NCBI RefSeq assembly: GCF_943734655.1
Contig: NC_071355.1
Span: forward strand, 237,488,027-237,552,026
DNA from: Sabethes cyaneus
Lineage: Eukaryota; Arthropoda; Insecta; Diptera; Culicidae
Direction of reading: 5' to 3'
DNA length: 64,000 nucleotides
Shown here: positions 36,501 through 47,786 of the stretch, in pieces
Numbering within the stretch: the stretch's first letter is position 1
Layout: every line of letters begins with the position of its first letter
The notes under the pieces: generated by a model
Databases searched by the model: none
Seen by the model: the letters and a program-made list of their open reading frames with translations, nothing else
What the model was told of the DNA's origin: nothing
Program-made: the position numbers and the translations under genes

Positions 36501-39500
36501 CCGTCAAGGCCGAGGATTTACCGGATACCTATGGTTATCAGGTAAATCTACTGTCCATGTGTTGTACTTCGGCATATTCAATTTGTTTATTCTAGGTTCA
36601 TAAACATACATTCACTTGCTATAAGAAGAATGAAAACCGCTGTCGGTTCAACATTCCTTATTGGCCCATGGACCAAACCAGGATACTCGTTCCTATTGCT
36701 TCGGATGATAGCCGCCGCGATCAGTTGGTTAGAAAGGCCAAGAAAATGCGCGAAGTACTAGATACAAATGCATTCGACACACTGGAATCGTTTCTTCTTG
36801 AATGTAATTGTACAATGGATAAATACCTCGATGTTATCCGTGCAACCATTCGCCGTCCCACTGTTTTGCTCAAACGATCCATGTCTGAACTTTGGACAAA
36901 CTCGTTTAATCCGTGGATAGCTCAAAATCTGCTCTCGAATATGGACTTGCAGTTTATATTGGATGAATATTCGTGTGCTGCGTATGTTGTCGAATATGTG
37001 AACAAAACCAATCGAGGAATAAGTTGCCTTCAACGAGACCTTATCGCACTACAAGAACAATTTCCTGATCAAGACTATACTGAACTTCTGAAGAAACTGA
37101 GCATCAAAATGCTCAACTCCGTGGAGATGTCGGCCCAGGAGGCGGCATGGTATCTTTTGCGTCAACCGATGTCAGAAGCAAGTCGAGCGATACAATTCAT
37201 ACCAACGATGTGGCCGCATGAGCGTACGAAATCAAGAAAGCGAAATGCACGAATGGATGAAGAGGGAATCGACGACAGTTCAACTGATGTCTGGACATTA
37301 AATATCGTGCAAAAGTATGAAGCGCGGCTCGGTCTAGATGATGTATGTCTAGCCGATTTTGCAGCAAATTACACAAAAGAACGAAATGGTACTAATTCAT
37401 ATAAGATCCGCCGTTTTTCCCGTATACTGCAGTGGTGTGGCTACGAGATGGCAAAGCTCTTTGAGTATAAGCGAGAGATGGTGGTGTTGTTTATACCATT
37501 TCGGAATGAAATGTGCGATGTTCTCGACAATAACAAGTTTCTTCAACTCTACGACCAAAACGAAGCAGCAATTCTAGCGAAGCGCAAGCAATATGATTGT
37601 GAGCTCAATCTTGAACATATCGTTGACGAGTATTTGCGGTTGTGTATTGAGGATGAATCAGGTGTACAGGAAACGGATGCTAATGTTAAGCGTGCTGAGT
37701 GCACGAGAACCATTGCAATGGAACCAAATGACGATGATATTGTACTGCTACCCACTAACGCCTTATCGGCGGTCATTAAACAACGCACCTCGGTAATGAC
37801 CAGTCAAGAATATTGCAGTTTAATGCGGAAGACAAATCCGGAACAGCGCGCTCTGATTCTTCACGTTATCGACAGCCTCCATTGTTTCGATGAAACCAGA
37901 AAACCGCTGCAATTGTTTTTCACCGGGCCGGCCGGGTGCGGCAAAACTTTCACGCTTCGTATTGTGATGGAGACATATAACCGCTTCAGTCAAGCTCATA
38001 ACTCTCTAAACAACGCCTATGTTGCTTGCGCATCTACCGGAAAGGCAGCGGTAGCTATTGGTGGTACGACGGTGCATTCCGCTTTCCATATAACAATGGA
38101 TCGGCGGCATCATGGAAAGCTAGGTTTCGAGATGCTCCAATTGTATCGCAATTCATTTGCCAATATTAAGCTAATTATAATCGATGAGATCAGCATGATT
38201 GGTGCAAACATTTTGAACACTGTTCATACGCGACTGCAAAATATTAGTGGCAACTATGATGATGCTTTTGGCGGAAAAGACATTTTACTATGTGGAGATT
38301 TTCGTCAGTTACCGCCAGTAAATGCTAGAGCCCCGTTTAAACCTGTGAACAATTCCTTAGGAGGTGCTTCACTCTGGCAGTCTTTGAAATTCTTCCCACT
38401 GCGTCAAGTTATGCGACAGAGTGACACTGAATTCTCATCCATACTCACAAAAATCGGAAACGGCGAACAATTATCGGATGACGAGACTAAAGTCATTGAG
38501 GGGAGATTCCGTACAGCTGAATGGTGCCAGGAAAATGTACCGAACGCAATTCGCTTATTCCATAGGAACACCGATGTAGAAGCATTCAATCAGAAAACAT
38601 TGAGTCTTCGGCAAGGATTAGATCATACTGCTGAGGATGTAATAACTGGACATAGAGATGCTACCCAGCTGACGAGTGCCCGCACCAAACTATATCGCAT
38701 GAGCGTCGCTGAAACCGGATGCCTTCCGTACATGTTACGATTGGTTGTGGGAATGTCGTATATGATAACTACGAACGTGGAAGTAGCAGACAGCATTGTA
38801 AATGGTGCGATTGGCGAGCTTATGTTCATTGAGTTCGCAGAAACTGAAGAGCAATCCGCCTGTCGATTGTGGTTCAAGTTTCAGAATGACACAGTTGGCG
38901 CTCAACTTCGAATCAAGTCAAGGCCGATAGTGTTTTCGAAGCCCGGTGTACTCAGACAAGACTGGACACCTATCAGTAAGCGATCCGCCAATATCAAACT
39001 TAGCAGCGCTATTAAATGTAAACGAGCTCAATTCCCCGTCGTTAGTGCTTGTGCACTCACCATACATAAATCGCAAGGTGGAACATTCTCAGAAGTCGTT
39101 GTCGACTACGACAGAAGTCAGGAGCAGCAGTTAGTATATGTTGCGATGTCGAGAGTAAGTTCATTGCAAGGTTTGTACCTAACAAACTCAACGAACTCGT
39201 TCAAATTTCACCATGCGAAGGGCAGTAATACTCCCAAAATGAAAGAATTGCGTACAGAGATGAGTCGACTAGAGAACCACAGATTGGTAACAATTCGGGA
39301 TGAACTGATTGAATTCGTAACCAGCGGCAACCATTCTTTCGTGCTAGTTAGTCTAAATATTCAGAGCTTCAATGCTCATTCTGAAGATGTATCAACTGAT
39401 CCCGTTCTTAGACTGGCAGATGTCTTTGCGTTCAGCGAAACATGGGCAAACAATAACGCATCGTTAGCAATGGAAGGTTCGTTATATTCATTCTATTTCT

Positions 39501-40837
39501 TTCAATAATTGTTACGCATTATTTTATCTATTTTTGCAGGGTATACCTGTATCACGCATTTTAAACGAGAAAACCAACGTGCTGGTGGAGTTGCCATTTT
39601 CGTGAAAAGTGAATTTGCAACTATGTCATCCCAACACGAAATTATAAAAGCGAGTGAGGTACATGACGCTATGCTTCTAGACGCGGAAAATTTTGGAGAT
39701 ATCTGCGCTGCAGAATTGTTTATTGACGGAAGCAAAACAATCTTATTCGCCGTTTATATCTCACCGAATACGTCACTGAAACTGATACAACTGTTTTTAA
39801 CTCGACATCTGTTTTACTCGAATTATGAAACCCCAACAATAGTGACAGGTGACTTCAATGTGGATATCTCTAAAGAGGAGAATAGCGATTTGGTAAATTT
39901 CATGACGGAATGGATGAAATTTGATCTCGTGACTGATCCCAGACAGGCAACAACCCTGGGAGGTTCATGCATCGATCTTACTTTTTCGAGGAATATTCCG
40001 GTATTGTCTACGAAAAGGTACGTGTCGTACTTTTCGTATCATCGTCCTCAGCTCACGTTGCTATCAAGTTAAAATTGATAAAGCCGAGACGATCGTTTTC
40101 TACCACAGCCCTAGAGTAAGTAAGGTTTAACAGTATCGACTTACATTGAATTGATTGATTGAATTGATTTGTTCTGTTAACAAATACTAAAACTTAGAAA
40201 GTTTTGTAAGTTTCACATCCTACTATTTATTTAAGTCATATATTTCAACAGTGGTCATTCGCCTTTACAGATGCCAACAATCGCTCCCGATGAACCCTTT
40301 TCGATTGGCAGCTAAATTTATTTTATCACGATTTACTGTTTCTTGATAACCGAGCCACGGTGCCTGATTTTGAACTCGCGATTTTGGGGCCATTTGTGAT
40401 GGCATTGAATACTTTAAATTAATCTTTTGTAAGTATCAAATCTGTTAGCAATCATCAAATGTTAATCATAGTCACATAATGCTATGTTCCACATAGTTGA
40501 CGCTTATATTGAAATCGATTTTCTATCGATTCATCCCTTTGCTGGCATTCTTTAACAGTTTACTCCTACAATCGGTCCCCGAACAACTCATAAATTGCTT
40601 ATCTTAAATTTAAGCAATAAATAAGTATTGTATTTTTATATTTCTTATTTCTTATATTTTTTGATAAAACTAATTCATTTCTACTTTACAGTGATTTGGT
40701 ATTTCCTATCACTCCTCTATTAGCGGGCAACCATCATCCTAGAGTCTAAAGGACCGAATAGCGACATCCATCTATTTATTGGCAACAGTAATTATAGTAC
40801 TGATTTTTAAGATGTGCTATCAGCTCAAACATAGTTC
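33547..40837 (+). mobile_element. Helentron (Helitron2-type rolling-circle transposon); ends approximate
   Basis: The defining content is the RepHel-endonuclease gene at 33,755-40,072. I could not fix the termini, because Helentron ends lack target duplications and have only short structured termini. The two flanks share an 'aatgaagcataatcagaat' type sequence (about 33,553 and 40,893) beside histone-like stem-loops. These may be part of the element or of a histone-derived target. The limits given are the inner edges of these flanking features. Confidence 0.6.
33755..40072 (+). CDS. Helentron Rep-helicase-endonuclease (RepHel-EN), five exons
   Basis: Predicted exons are 33,755-34,004, 34,900-35,262, 35,322-36,541, 36,596-39,476 and 39,540-40,072. 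All four introns are GT-AG, and the frame is kept across every join, giving 5,247 nt and about 1,748 residues. The N-terminus is basic and followed by a CxxC zinc-finger-like region (C-S-V-C and C-Q-T-C, residues about 110-150). The Rep domain has the HUH motif P-H-A-H near residue 567 and paired tyrosines Y741 and Y745 in AAYVVEYVNK. The helicase is Pif1-like, with Walker A GPAGCGKT (Lys about 1061), Walker B IIIDE (about 1141) and 'ALTIHKSQGGTF' near its end. An AP-endonuclease-like domain follows (residues about 1530-1748) with LNIQSFN, SETW, GDFN and a terminal S-Y-H. The endonuclease identifies the Helentron class. No stop or frameshift was seen, so it may be active. The acceptor of the first long intron is the least certain junction. 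Confidence 0.85.
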
Positions 40838-40895
40838 TTTTCAGGGCCACCAAACAATTTCAAACGGTTTTTTTCAAAACCACCATTGATTCAAT
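40838..40895 (+). terminator. Histone-like 3' stem-loops, tandem and degraded
   Basis: 'agttcttttcagggccacca' near 40,840 retains the loop and 3' arm of a histone stem-loop with a mutated 5' arm. About 20 bp further, GGTTTT-TTTC-AAAACC followed by ACCA forms a complete stem. The downstream 'caatgaagaataaaatcag' resembles sequence after the stem-loop at 33.5 kb. Confidence 0.45.
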
Positions 40896-43800
40896 GAAGA
40901 ATAAAATCAGAATATTTCGCTCTTCTTTTACAAATAAACACTCAAACAATGATACTCACAAATACTCAAATAGGCATATGCCAGAAATGCAGTTTACATT
41001 AGTCTTTGATTTAATGATCAGACATAGTTATACTTCATCGATTAAAACATGTTATCAATATAATGAGTATTATATGACACAGTCCTACGTCACCCTTTCG
41101 TACAACCCTTAGGGCTGTATACCTTGTAGTTTTTAGCTAGCTCAACTCTATTGTTTTTATCCGAAAACTGAGAAAATTTTACACTGAAAATTAGTAGAAC
41201 GTGCCGCCTGAGCCACCCTTACGGATACCTGATACTGATTGTCTCGTGCACTGTTTCGGTCTTGTGTCGAATTACCAATGGTGGAATCCGATTTGGATTT
41301 CCTTGTGGTCCGAAGTCAGCAGCGATCCCAAATAACATGAGCTACTAGTTCGTCGCCGTCGGCGGATGCCGTCCTTTCATGTATTTGGTCTTCGAAGCAC
41401 TTATTGTTTGCACAACCGTCCTAAACTCCGCTTTCAGTCTGCGAAGCCTAGGAGTTGACTTTGACTTTGTCTCATCCCTCGCCGCGTCTCGAAACGACTC
41501 GAGAGTATTCCCGAGATGCGCACGAATCATATTACTCGATCCGATGTAACTCTGAGCGGTCGCGTCAGTTTGTCCGGAAAACCATGTTCGTGCATTAGCT
41601 GACATAGCGTTGCTCTCGATTGACTGTATCGTACGCTGCTTTCAAATTGATAAACATGCGTGGACATATTGTACTTTTATTTATCGTTAGTCATACATGT
41701 TTTATAAGAAGCACTTGAAAACAATTCCCGTTTTGAAAGAAAAATGATTAGTGTGGTTAAAAATCTAAAAAATTAAAAAGGTTCCGGTTTTAAAACAATT
41801 CTATAAACCCGACAACTTGTTCGTCTGATGATCGTTTCGAAGTTCTGAATAATATTATCGGTGTTTCTATGATAAGTTTTATCGGTACCTTTAGAAACTT
41901 TAAGTCCAAAAAGATATAAATTTTGTAAGTTAACTTCACAATTGCTTCTATTATATAACAGATAGCGACAGATTGTGTTTTTTTATCCTTTTCGTAACAA
42001 ATTTTCCAAAAATTGCAGCCAAATTTAAAGCACAAAAAACAGCCTAATTCGGGAAAATTTGACCTAATCACAGCAAGCGTGAAGTGTCGACCGTCCGTTC
42101 GGTAGCAGTTTTGCCGAAACCCCGATCCAGGGCGGCTTAATCTTTTATGTGTTTACACTGTGCATACAGACACACAACACGTAAGAGTACATGGCTTTCA
42201 GACTTCCTGGAAAGTTTGTTCATTATTACCACCGCCGGTGCCACGATTTAAACTGTTCGAGCGCATCACTTCTATCCTGTTCTACTTTCGATTCCGAGGC
42301 AGCAAGCACACATGGGCAATAAGCAAGCACATACTATAGTTTTGTTTAGACAAGCAGCATATTTTCTATGTTTTGTGTACACTACCGGTCGTCGGTCCTA
42401 TCCTTGAGCTAAGCTCAGTTCTTCGGATCGGATGCATTGCGCGGGGGGGTAAATGGCGTGGCGGTGCATTACAAATATGCTAACAGCGCGGCATGACGAC
42501 AACGACGACGGCAGCAAACAGTACCGAATGGAACAAGTAGGTATGTGACTTCCTACCGAGCTCCGGGGCGAGGGCTGCCGTCGGTTCGGCTCGATCTGTT
42601 TGATCCTGCCACCACCGACCGATCGGTCGGTCTGTCGGTCGGTTGATCCGTCGCGCCCGGTTGCCGTTGCGGTAGCCTAGTGGTGGGTATTGTGTCTGCT
42701 AGGGAGCATGTAGCAAACAAAAAAAAAGGTACAGGAAAATGCACCTCGAAAGGGAATCATCAATTATATGTGTCCTAGCTCTAGCTTAGAACAGCGCCGA
42801 TGGAATCAAACACACCGGGAGAACATAGAAATTGGACATTGTTATTATTTTCGCTGTCTAATTACACACAATCGCCTCTCGAAGGCGGCACTGTCAATCA
42901 AATGGCAAAGCCAGTCAGTCGAAAGGCGGTGTAAAGCAGCTGTCTTGTAGAGCAATCGCTTGGATAAGAGAAAATAGAGATACACACTTCGCTTCGGTGC
43001 GTGAGTTTTATTGTAAGAGTATCATGGCTGGTTGGGTTGGAGATGGGGAGACTTCACAAGGCGAAAGTCGAAGGAACGCAGGAGCAGCAGTGCAGAGAAA
43101 AGTATGAAATTATACACTGATTCCGAAAGCCCGATCATGTCAATTTGCACAGTGGTAAGAGTTTATTTGAAGAAAAGCAATAAATTCCAGTTTGTATTAT
43201 ATCCGGGACTCTCCCATCGTGCGCGCTTTCGGTGCCATCCAGAGTGCAATTAAATAGGGGACCGTCGGGCATCGCGGGTCAATCCCAAATTCATGTGATG
43301 TGTAACTTTGTCAGCAGGGCGTCGTGCTCCCCTACCGAAATAACCACTGCTGCAGTTGGGAAACGCTCCACGGGAGCAGTTTTTACCATCCATCCTTCAG
43401 CCAGCCCACGGGCGACTCTCGTACAACTTTGCCACATATGCAAGATCGTTGATGTGATAAAATTTATACTTTTTTACATATCTTTGGAAAATGTGTAGTG
43501 GTACCGCGCGCCGTGAAGTCGATCGCAGCAATCGGCGGCGGCTGCGTGGAGGTGACTACCGGGCGCGAGAATATGCGCATTCGCGCGGAGACAACAAGTT
43601 TGTCCCAATCGTAATGTAATGCAATACGCCGCAACTAAGTAAGCAAGCGGGATCCGGCAGGACGACACGAAGTGAGTCTGTTTTTTTTTGCTTCTGCGAA
43701 TCGAGCGAGGGACTCTACGCACTCGACGAATCGCTGAATGCTGTCGTATCCCTGGGGGTGTGTGTGCGAATGCGTGCTTGTGGTCATTCACGTTTTCCTA

Positions 43801-45046
43801 TACATACATATAGATTGTGTATGCAGCCTTGCTGCCTTTAGCAGGCCAAAATGCGGCTCATTTCCTGGCACTATGATGCTGCGCTGCACAGCACGGTCAG
43901 TGGTCACTTGCCCGGTGGTGAGTGATCAACTGATTGCGCCACCATATTATCATCACATTTTTTTTCCTGACTTCGTCAAATCACAAAGTGGGCAGTGACG
44001 GAGAAGATAGAACGCACCGCGCGGATTGGTGGCCATGCAAAACCGAATTCCAATATTTAACCTCCATTTCGTGATGTTTGGGTTTGATGGTACAAAGTCA
44101 CTACAATTTACTGCGTAAATTTTCAATGTAAAGAGTCGCCTAATGTGATAGTTCTAATCCAAGAAATCCCCGATCTATTAAAAAAATGCTCCCGTTTTAA
44201 ATCAAAACAAATATTTAGCATTATTTATAATATACACACTTCTACACCTGTTATACTGCCACCTTGCTAAAGACGAACATATTTGAACCGGTGCTTGTGA
44301 TAAAGAGAAATGGTTTCCATGGTAATGACAGTGCCCTGCTAAATATGTTTGTAACTATTACTGAAAGGAAGTTTAATAGTCGGGGTTTTAGCATAAAAAT
44401 AATATCTCAATTCTAAAACTATCCTCACTTAGGGATTTATAGAAGCCGGTTCAATTCCAATCAATCAATTTTAATGAGCCATTTGGCAGAGTGACCGCCG
44501 CGCATACATGACCGTGCTAGAGCAGAACATTCCTGCAGCAGATTCCCGTCGGCTGGCGCCGCATAAAAGTGATCCTATAAATTCTCTCATTATTGATAGA
44601 TGATAGACTTGTTAAATTTATTGCAAGAATTTCGACCCGTATTAACGTTAAGTTGTATTAAAACGTAAATTAAATTACCTAAACACATTCCTGCCGGTTA
44701 CTATGTAAATAATGCTCCATTTGAGTGCTACAATGCATTCATGCTTGTAAATTGCCTAGCTGAGAATGCGTAGGTAAACAAACAAAACATTGGTTGCTTT
44801 GATCGATTATTACAGCAATGGATCAAAATTCCCAGGAAAATTCAGCATTTGAATGGGTGTTAATCCTTTTGTACATAAACGTTTCAACTTGTTCACCGAC
44901 AGGGTCTTACCGGTTTTGGATTTCATCATGAACAAAGCGGACACCAAAATGAACAACGGTAAAATTCGATCAAACACAGAATGATGAACGTTTAATTCGG
45001 TCATTTAAGCAGAAGATGACCGAAAGTGTCATTCGACGTAACAAAA
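40896..45046. other. Intergenic DNA
   Basis: No intact gene seen. The segment contains an RTE-like scrap (listed separately), a (CGGT)n-like run at about 42,605-42,645 and GC-richer DNA at 43.4-43.9 kb with open frames lacking any motif. A 64-codon minus-strand frame at 44,810-45,004 starts M-T-E-L-N and shows no recognisable domain. It lies just upstream of a Penelope-like insertion and cannot be judged without comparison. Confidence 0.35.
41345..41605 (-). pseudogene. Possible RTE-like reverse transcriptase scrap
   Basis: The frame ends 'LRRLKAEFRTVVQTISASKT' followed by KYMKG. This resembles the RTE block downstream of the YADD box, where an L-K-A-E-x-x-x-V-G-L-x-I-N-x-x-K-T-K-Y-M pattern is usual. 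Only this short match is seen and the rest of the frame is unrecognised. Confidence 0.35.
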
Positions 45047-45058
45047 CGCGATTTTCAA

Positions 45059-45292
45059 CCTAAAAATAAAAAAATAAGAAAACTTATCCAATTTAATTCT
45101 ACTATGTGTATTTTATTCAATGACAGATACGTATTTCGCCTACGACTTGCAGGCTTCCTCAGTGTCTGTTTTCGAACAGTTCGAGTCACTGTCATTGAAT
45201 AAAATACACATAGTAGAATTAAATTGGATAAGTTTTCTTATTTTTTTATTTTTAGGTTTCGTATTCTACTAAGACGCTCCAAAAACTTCAGT
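45059..45292 (-). mobile_element. Penelope-like 3' end, copy 2 (5'-truncated), carrying a ribozyme
   Basis: On the minus strand it starts 'ctgaagtttttggagcgtct', which reads L-K-F-L-E-R-L-S-R-I-R-N-L-K-I-K-K-stop and is taken as the end of an ORF. An inverted repeat follows with arms of over 60 bp ('aagaaaacttatccaattta' and complement) around a loop that carries a hammerhead-like motif. A perfect 12-bp target duplication CGCGATTTTCAA lies at 45,047-45,058 and 45,293-45,304. ORF end plus palindromic terminal repeat plus hammerhead plus 5' truncation is the arrangement known for Penelope-like elements. The family assignment is inference because no reverse transcriptase or GIY-YIG domain is present. 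Confidence 0.65.
45121..45168 (-). ncRNA. Hammerhead-ribozyme-like motif
   Basis: On the minus strand: stem I GACA, then CTGAGGA (fits CUGANGA), stem II GCCTGC...GTAGGC, then GAAA, a minimal stem III ATACGTAT (A-T, T-A, A-T around CG), cleavage C, and TGTC closing stem I. The very short stem III is typical of Penelope and retrozyme hammerheads. One A precedes stem II, giving an A-C at the 10.1-11.1 position, which is a departure from the canonical G-C. Activity is not proven. Confidence 0.65.
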
Positions 45293-45480
45293 CGCGATTT
45301 TCAAGCTTAACCGTTTTCTCAGAAACTAATCAACCATTTTTGCCTTTCTACTCTATAAATATGTAGAATAAAGGTATAGAAATCACGCGGAAAACCGGAA
45401 ATGGAAAAAAGGTCCTGCGGCTCGAATGTCTTACCATACCATACCATTCGACTCAGTTTCGAAAACTGAGCATTTTTTGC

Positions 45481-45500
45481 GTGTGTGTGTGTGTGTGTGT
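45481..45500. repeat. (GT)10 tract at the R1 element 3' side
   Basis: Twenty bases of pure GT, followed at once by a T-run (poly(A) on the minus strand). It is paired with the (GT)n tract at 53,202-53,332 on the other side of the R1-clade element. Confidence 0.85.
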
Positions 45501-45788
45501 TTTTTTTTACAAGGTTTCGGAAAACTAATGTTCTTATCCGGAGCCAACCCGGACGTTGTGTGGGACTCTCACCCACCAAAACCTCATCCTTGCCCTCTGC
45601 CTACATCCCCCCGGTACCACAATGAAGTATTACATCAGGGGGAGGCTGTGCTCTTGCACTTTTCCAATTATCACGCTTTCTAGCGATTCTCCTACAGGCA
45701 TATCAAGGGGATGCCGTGCTCATGCACTTTGCAGTTACCAACGCAGGCTAACGTTGCTGGTCATTTGCGCAGCTAGCTCGCAGTACCC

Positions 45789-45955
45789 ATCGAGACGTGT
45801 ACCGATTAGAAGGTGCCGACAGTCATAACGTGCACCCCGTCACAGCCACCCTCGCGGGATTTCTTGACCTGACGAGACGTGTACCGATTAGAAAGTGCCC
45901 TCCAACATGACGCGCACTCCGTCACAGCCACCCTCGCAGGGTTTCTTTGCTATGC
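45789..45955. repeat. ~80-bp tandem duplication in the R1 element 3' UTR
   Basis: 'cgagacgtgtaccgattaga' through 'cacagccaccctcgcggga' at about 45,789-45,865 is repeated with modest divergence at about 45,870-45,945. Both copies lie between the ORF2 stop and the poly(A) end. Confidence 0.7.
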
Positions 45956-47318
45956 CTATTTCAACAAGCACCGATCTGAGTATTGGGACTATTTCGGGAT
46001 AAATCCCATCCCCACACATATGAATCCAGTCTAGGGTTTTACCGCGCCCCGAATTGCGTTACTTTGGGGCGTCATATGCGGCTCAGAGAGGTTTGTTCCC
46101 TAGGCCACCTTTCATCCAAAATAACTTAACTGACGATGCTAGCTCGCTGCTCCGCTCTCCACTTACGCTGCAGATCAGACATGATGCATGCGATTGCGCT
46201 ATTGACAGCATTCCAGATGCTCTCGTTGCGACACATTTCCTCCACCATATTTTCGACGTTAAGACCGGAAGGCAGATCATCCCTCCATGCTGCAAATCTG
46301 GGGCAGTCGAAAACCACGTGCTCTGCTGTTTCTTCCACGTTCCCACATTCCGGGCATAAGGGTGACATGGCGTGCCCGAACCGGTAAAGGTATTGCCTGA
46401 AGCAACCATGACCAGACAGGAATTGCGTTAGGTAAAAGTTTACCTCCCCGTGCTTCCTATTCACCCAAACCGAGAGTGTCGATATGAGCCTGTGGGTCCA
46501 TCTACCTTTCTGTGCCGTATTCCACTCCTGTTGCCACTTAGCCAATGATTCTGCTCTCATCAGCTTTCTGATTCCTCTGACCTCCTTTTGCCTATAGCAC
46601 TCGTAGTCCTCCATCAGGGTGATGTCGATAGGAATCATCCCAGCGATTACGCACACAGCTTCTGATGAGATAGTCCTATACGCGCTCACAACTCGAATGG
46701 CCATTAGTCGGACCGTACTTCTCAGCTTCGCTCTGTTGCGCTGGGTTTGGAGCGCTGTAATCCAGGCTGGTCCGCTATACCGCAGTATCGACGATGATAC
46801 ACTGGCTAAGAGGCGCCTCTTGCTACTGCTTGGTTCAAAGTTATTCGGCATAATCCTAGACAGTGCACTGATGGCTTTCGCTGCCTTTTCGCATGCGTAG
46901 TCAACATGACTGTTGAATTTTAACCGATTGTCGATCATCACGCCCAGGTGCTTCAACTCGCGTTTTGAGGTTATGGTATGTTCGCCTACGGTAATCCCCA
47001 CGTGTTGGACTGCTCTACGATTACTCACCAGTAGTATCTCCGTTTTATGGTGCGCTATTTGCAGTTTCGCGTTCTGCATCCAACTCTCCACCCTGCAGAT
47101 TGACTCAGCCGCCAACGCCTCCACTTCCTCTAGTGATTCGCATGTAACCGTCATCACGATGTCGTCCGCGAAGCCGACGATTTCCACTCCCGTTGGTAGC
47201 TCTAGGGTTAGCACGCCGTCGTACATACTGTTCCAGAGAGATGGGCCGAGTATTGACCCTTGTGGAACGTCCGCCGTGATCACGGTCGTTTCCTTTCCGA
47301 GGTTCGTCCGGTATACTA

Positions 47319-47665
47319 CTGTGTTACCTGACTCACTGCGAATATGCGTTGTGTTCGCGGGATCGTGTTGGTTCGAAAGGTTTCGAAAAATATCGCCTTT
47401 GTATCGAAAATATCGTTAATTTTGATCACTAAAAATAACGTACTTAAACGTTATATATCAAGTGCCAGTAGTACGCAATAATTGGATTGTGAAACTAAAT
47501 TTTTATTCATGCAACTTTTTACAAATTAAATGCAATAACAAAAGCACAACTTATAAAAAATCGTTTGTTATCGATATTAATTGCACATGCGTTATAAACG
47601 AATAAAACGTATGGTTAAGTTTTATTTCAATAATACGCATATTCGCAGTGAGTCAGGTAAAACAG
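47319..47665. mobile_element. 347-bp TA-flanked MITE inside the R1 reverse transcriptase
   Basis: Terminal inverted repeats of about 30 bp (CTGTGTTACCTGACTCACTG continuing into CGAATATGCG) differ by one base between ends. TA at 47,317-47,318 and 47,666-47,667 is the target duplication. Removing the insert and one TA restores a continuous R1 frame. The core is AT-rich and non-coding. The TA target indicates a Tc1/mariner-type helper. Confidence 0.85.
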
Positions 47666-47786
47666 TAGCACCCGATTCGTGAAGTAGCTCTTCAAAACGC
47701 GACACAGATAGTCGGGGACTCTCATTCTATGGAGCGCTGCTGCGATGGCTTCCCAGCTGGCGCTGTTGAATGCATTCTTAACGTCG

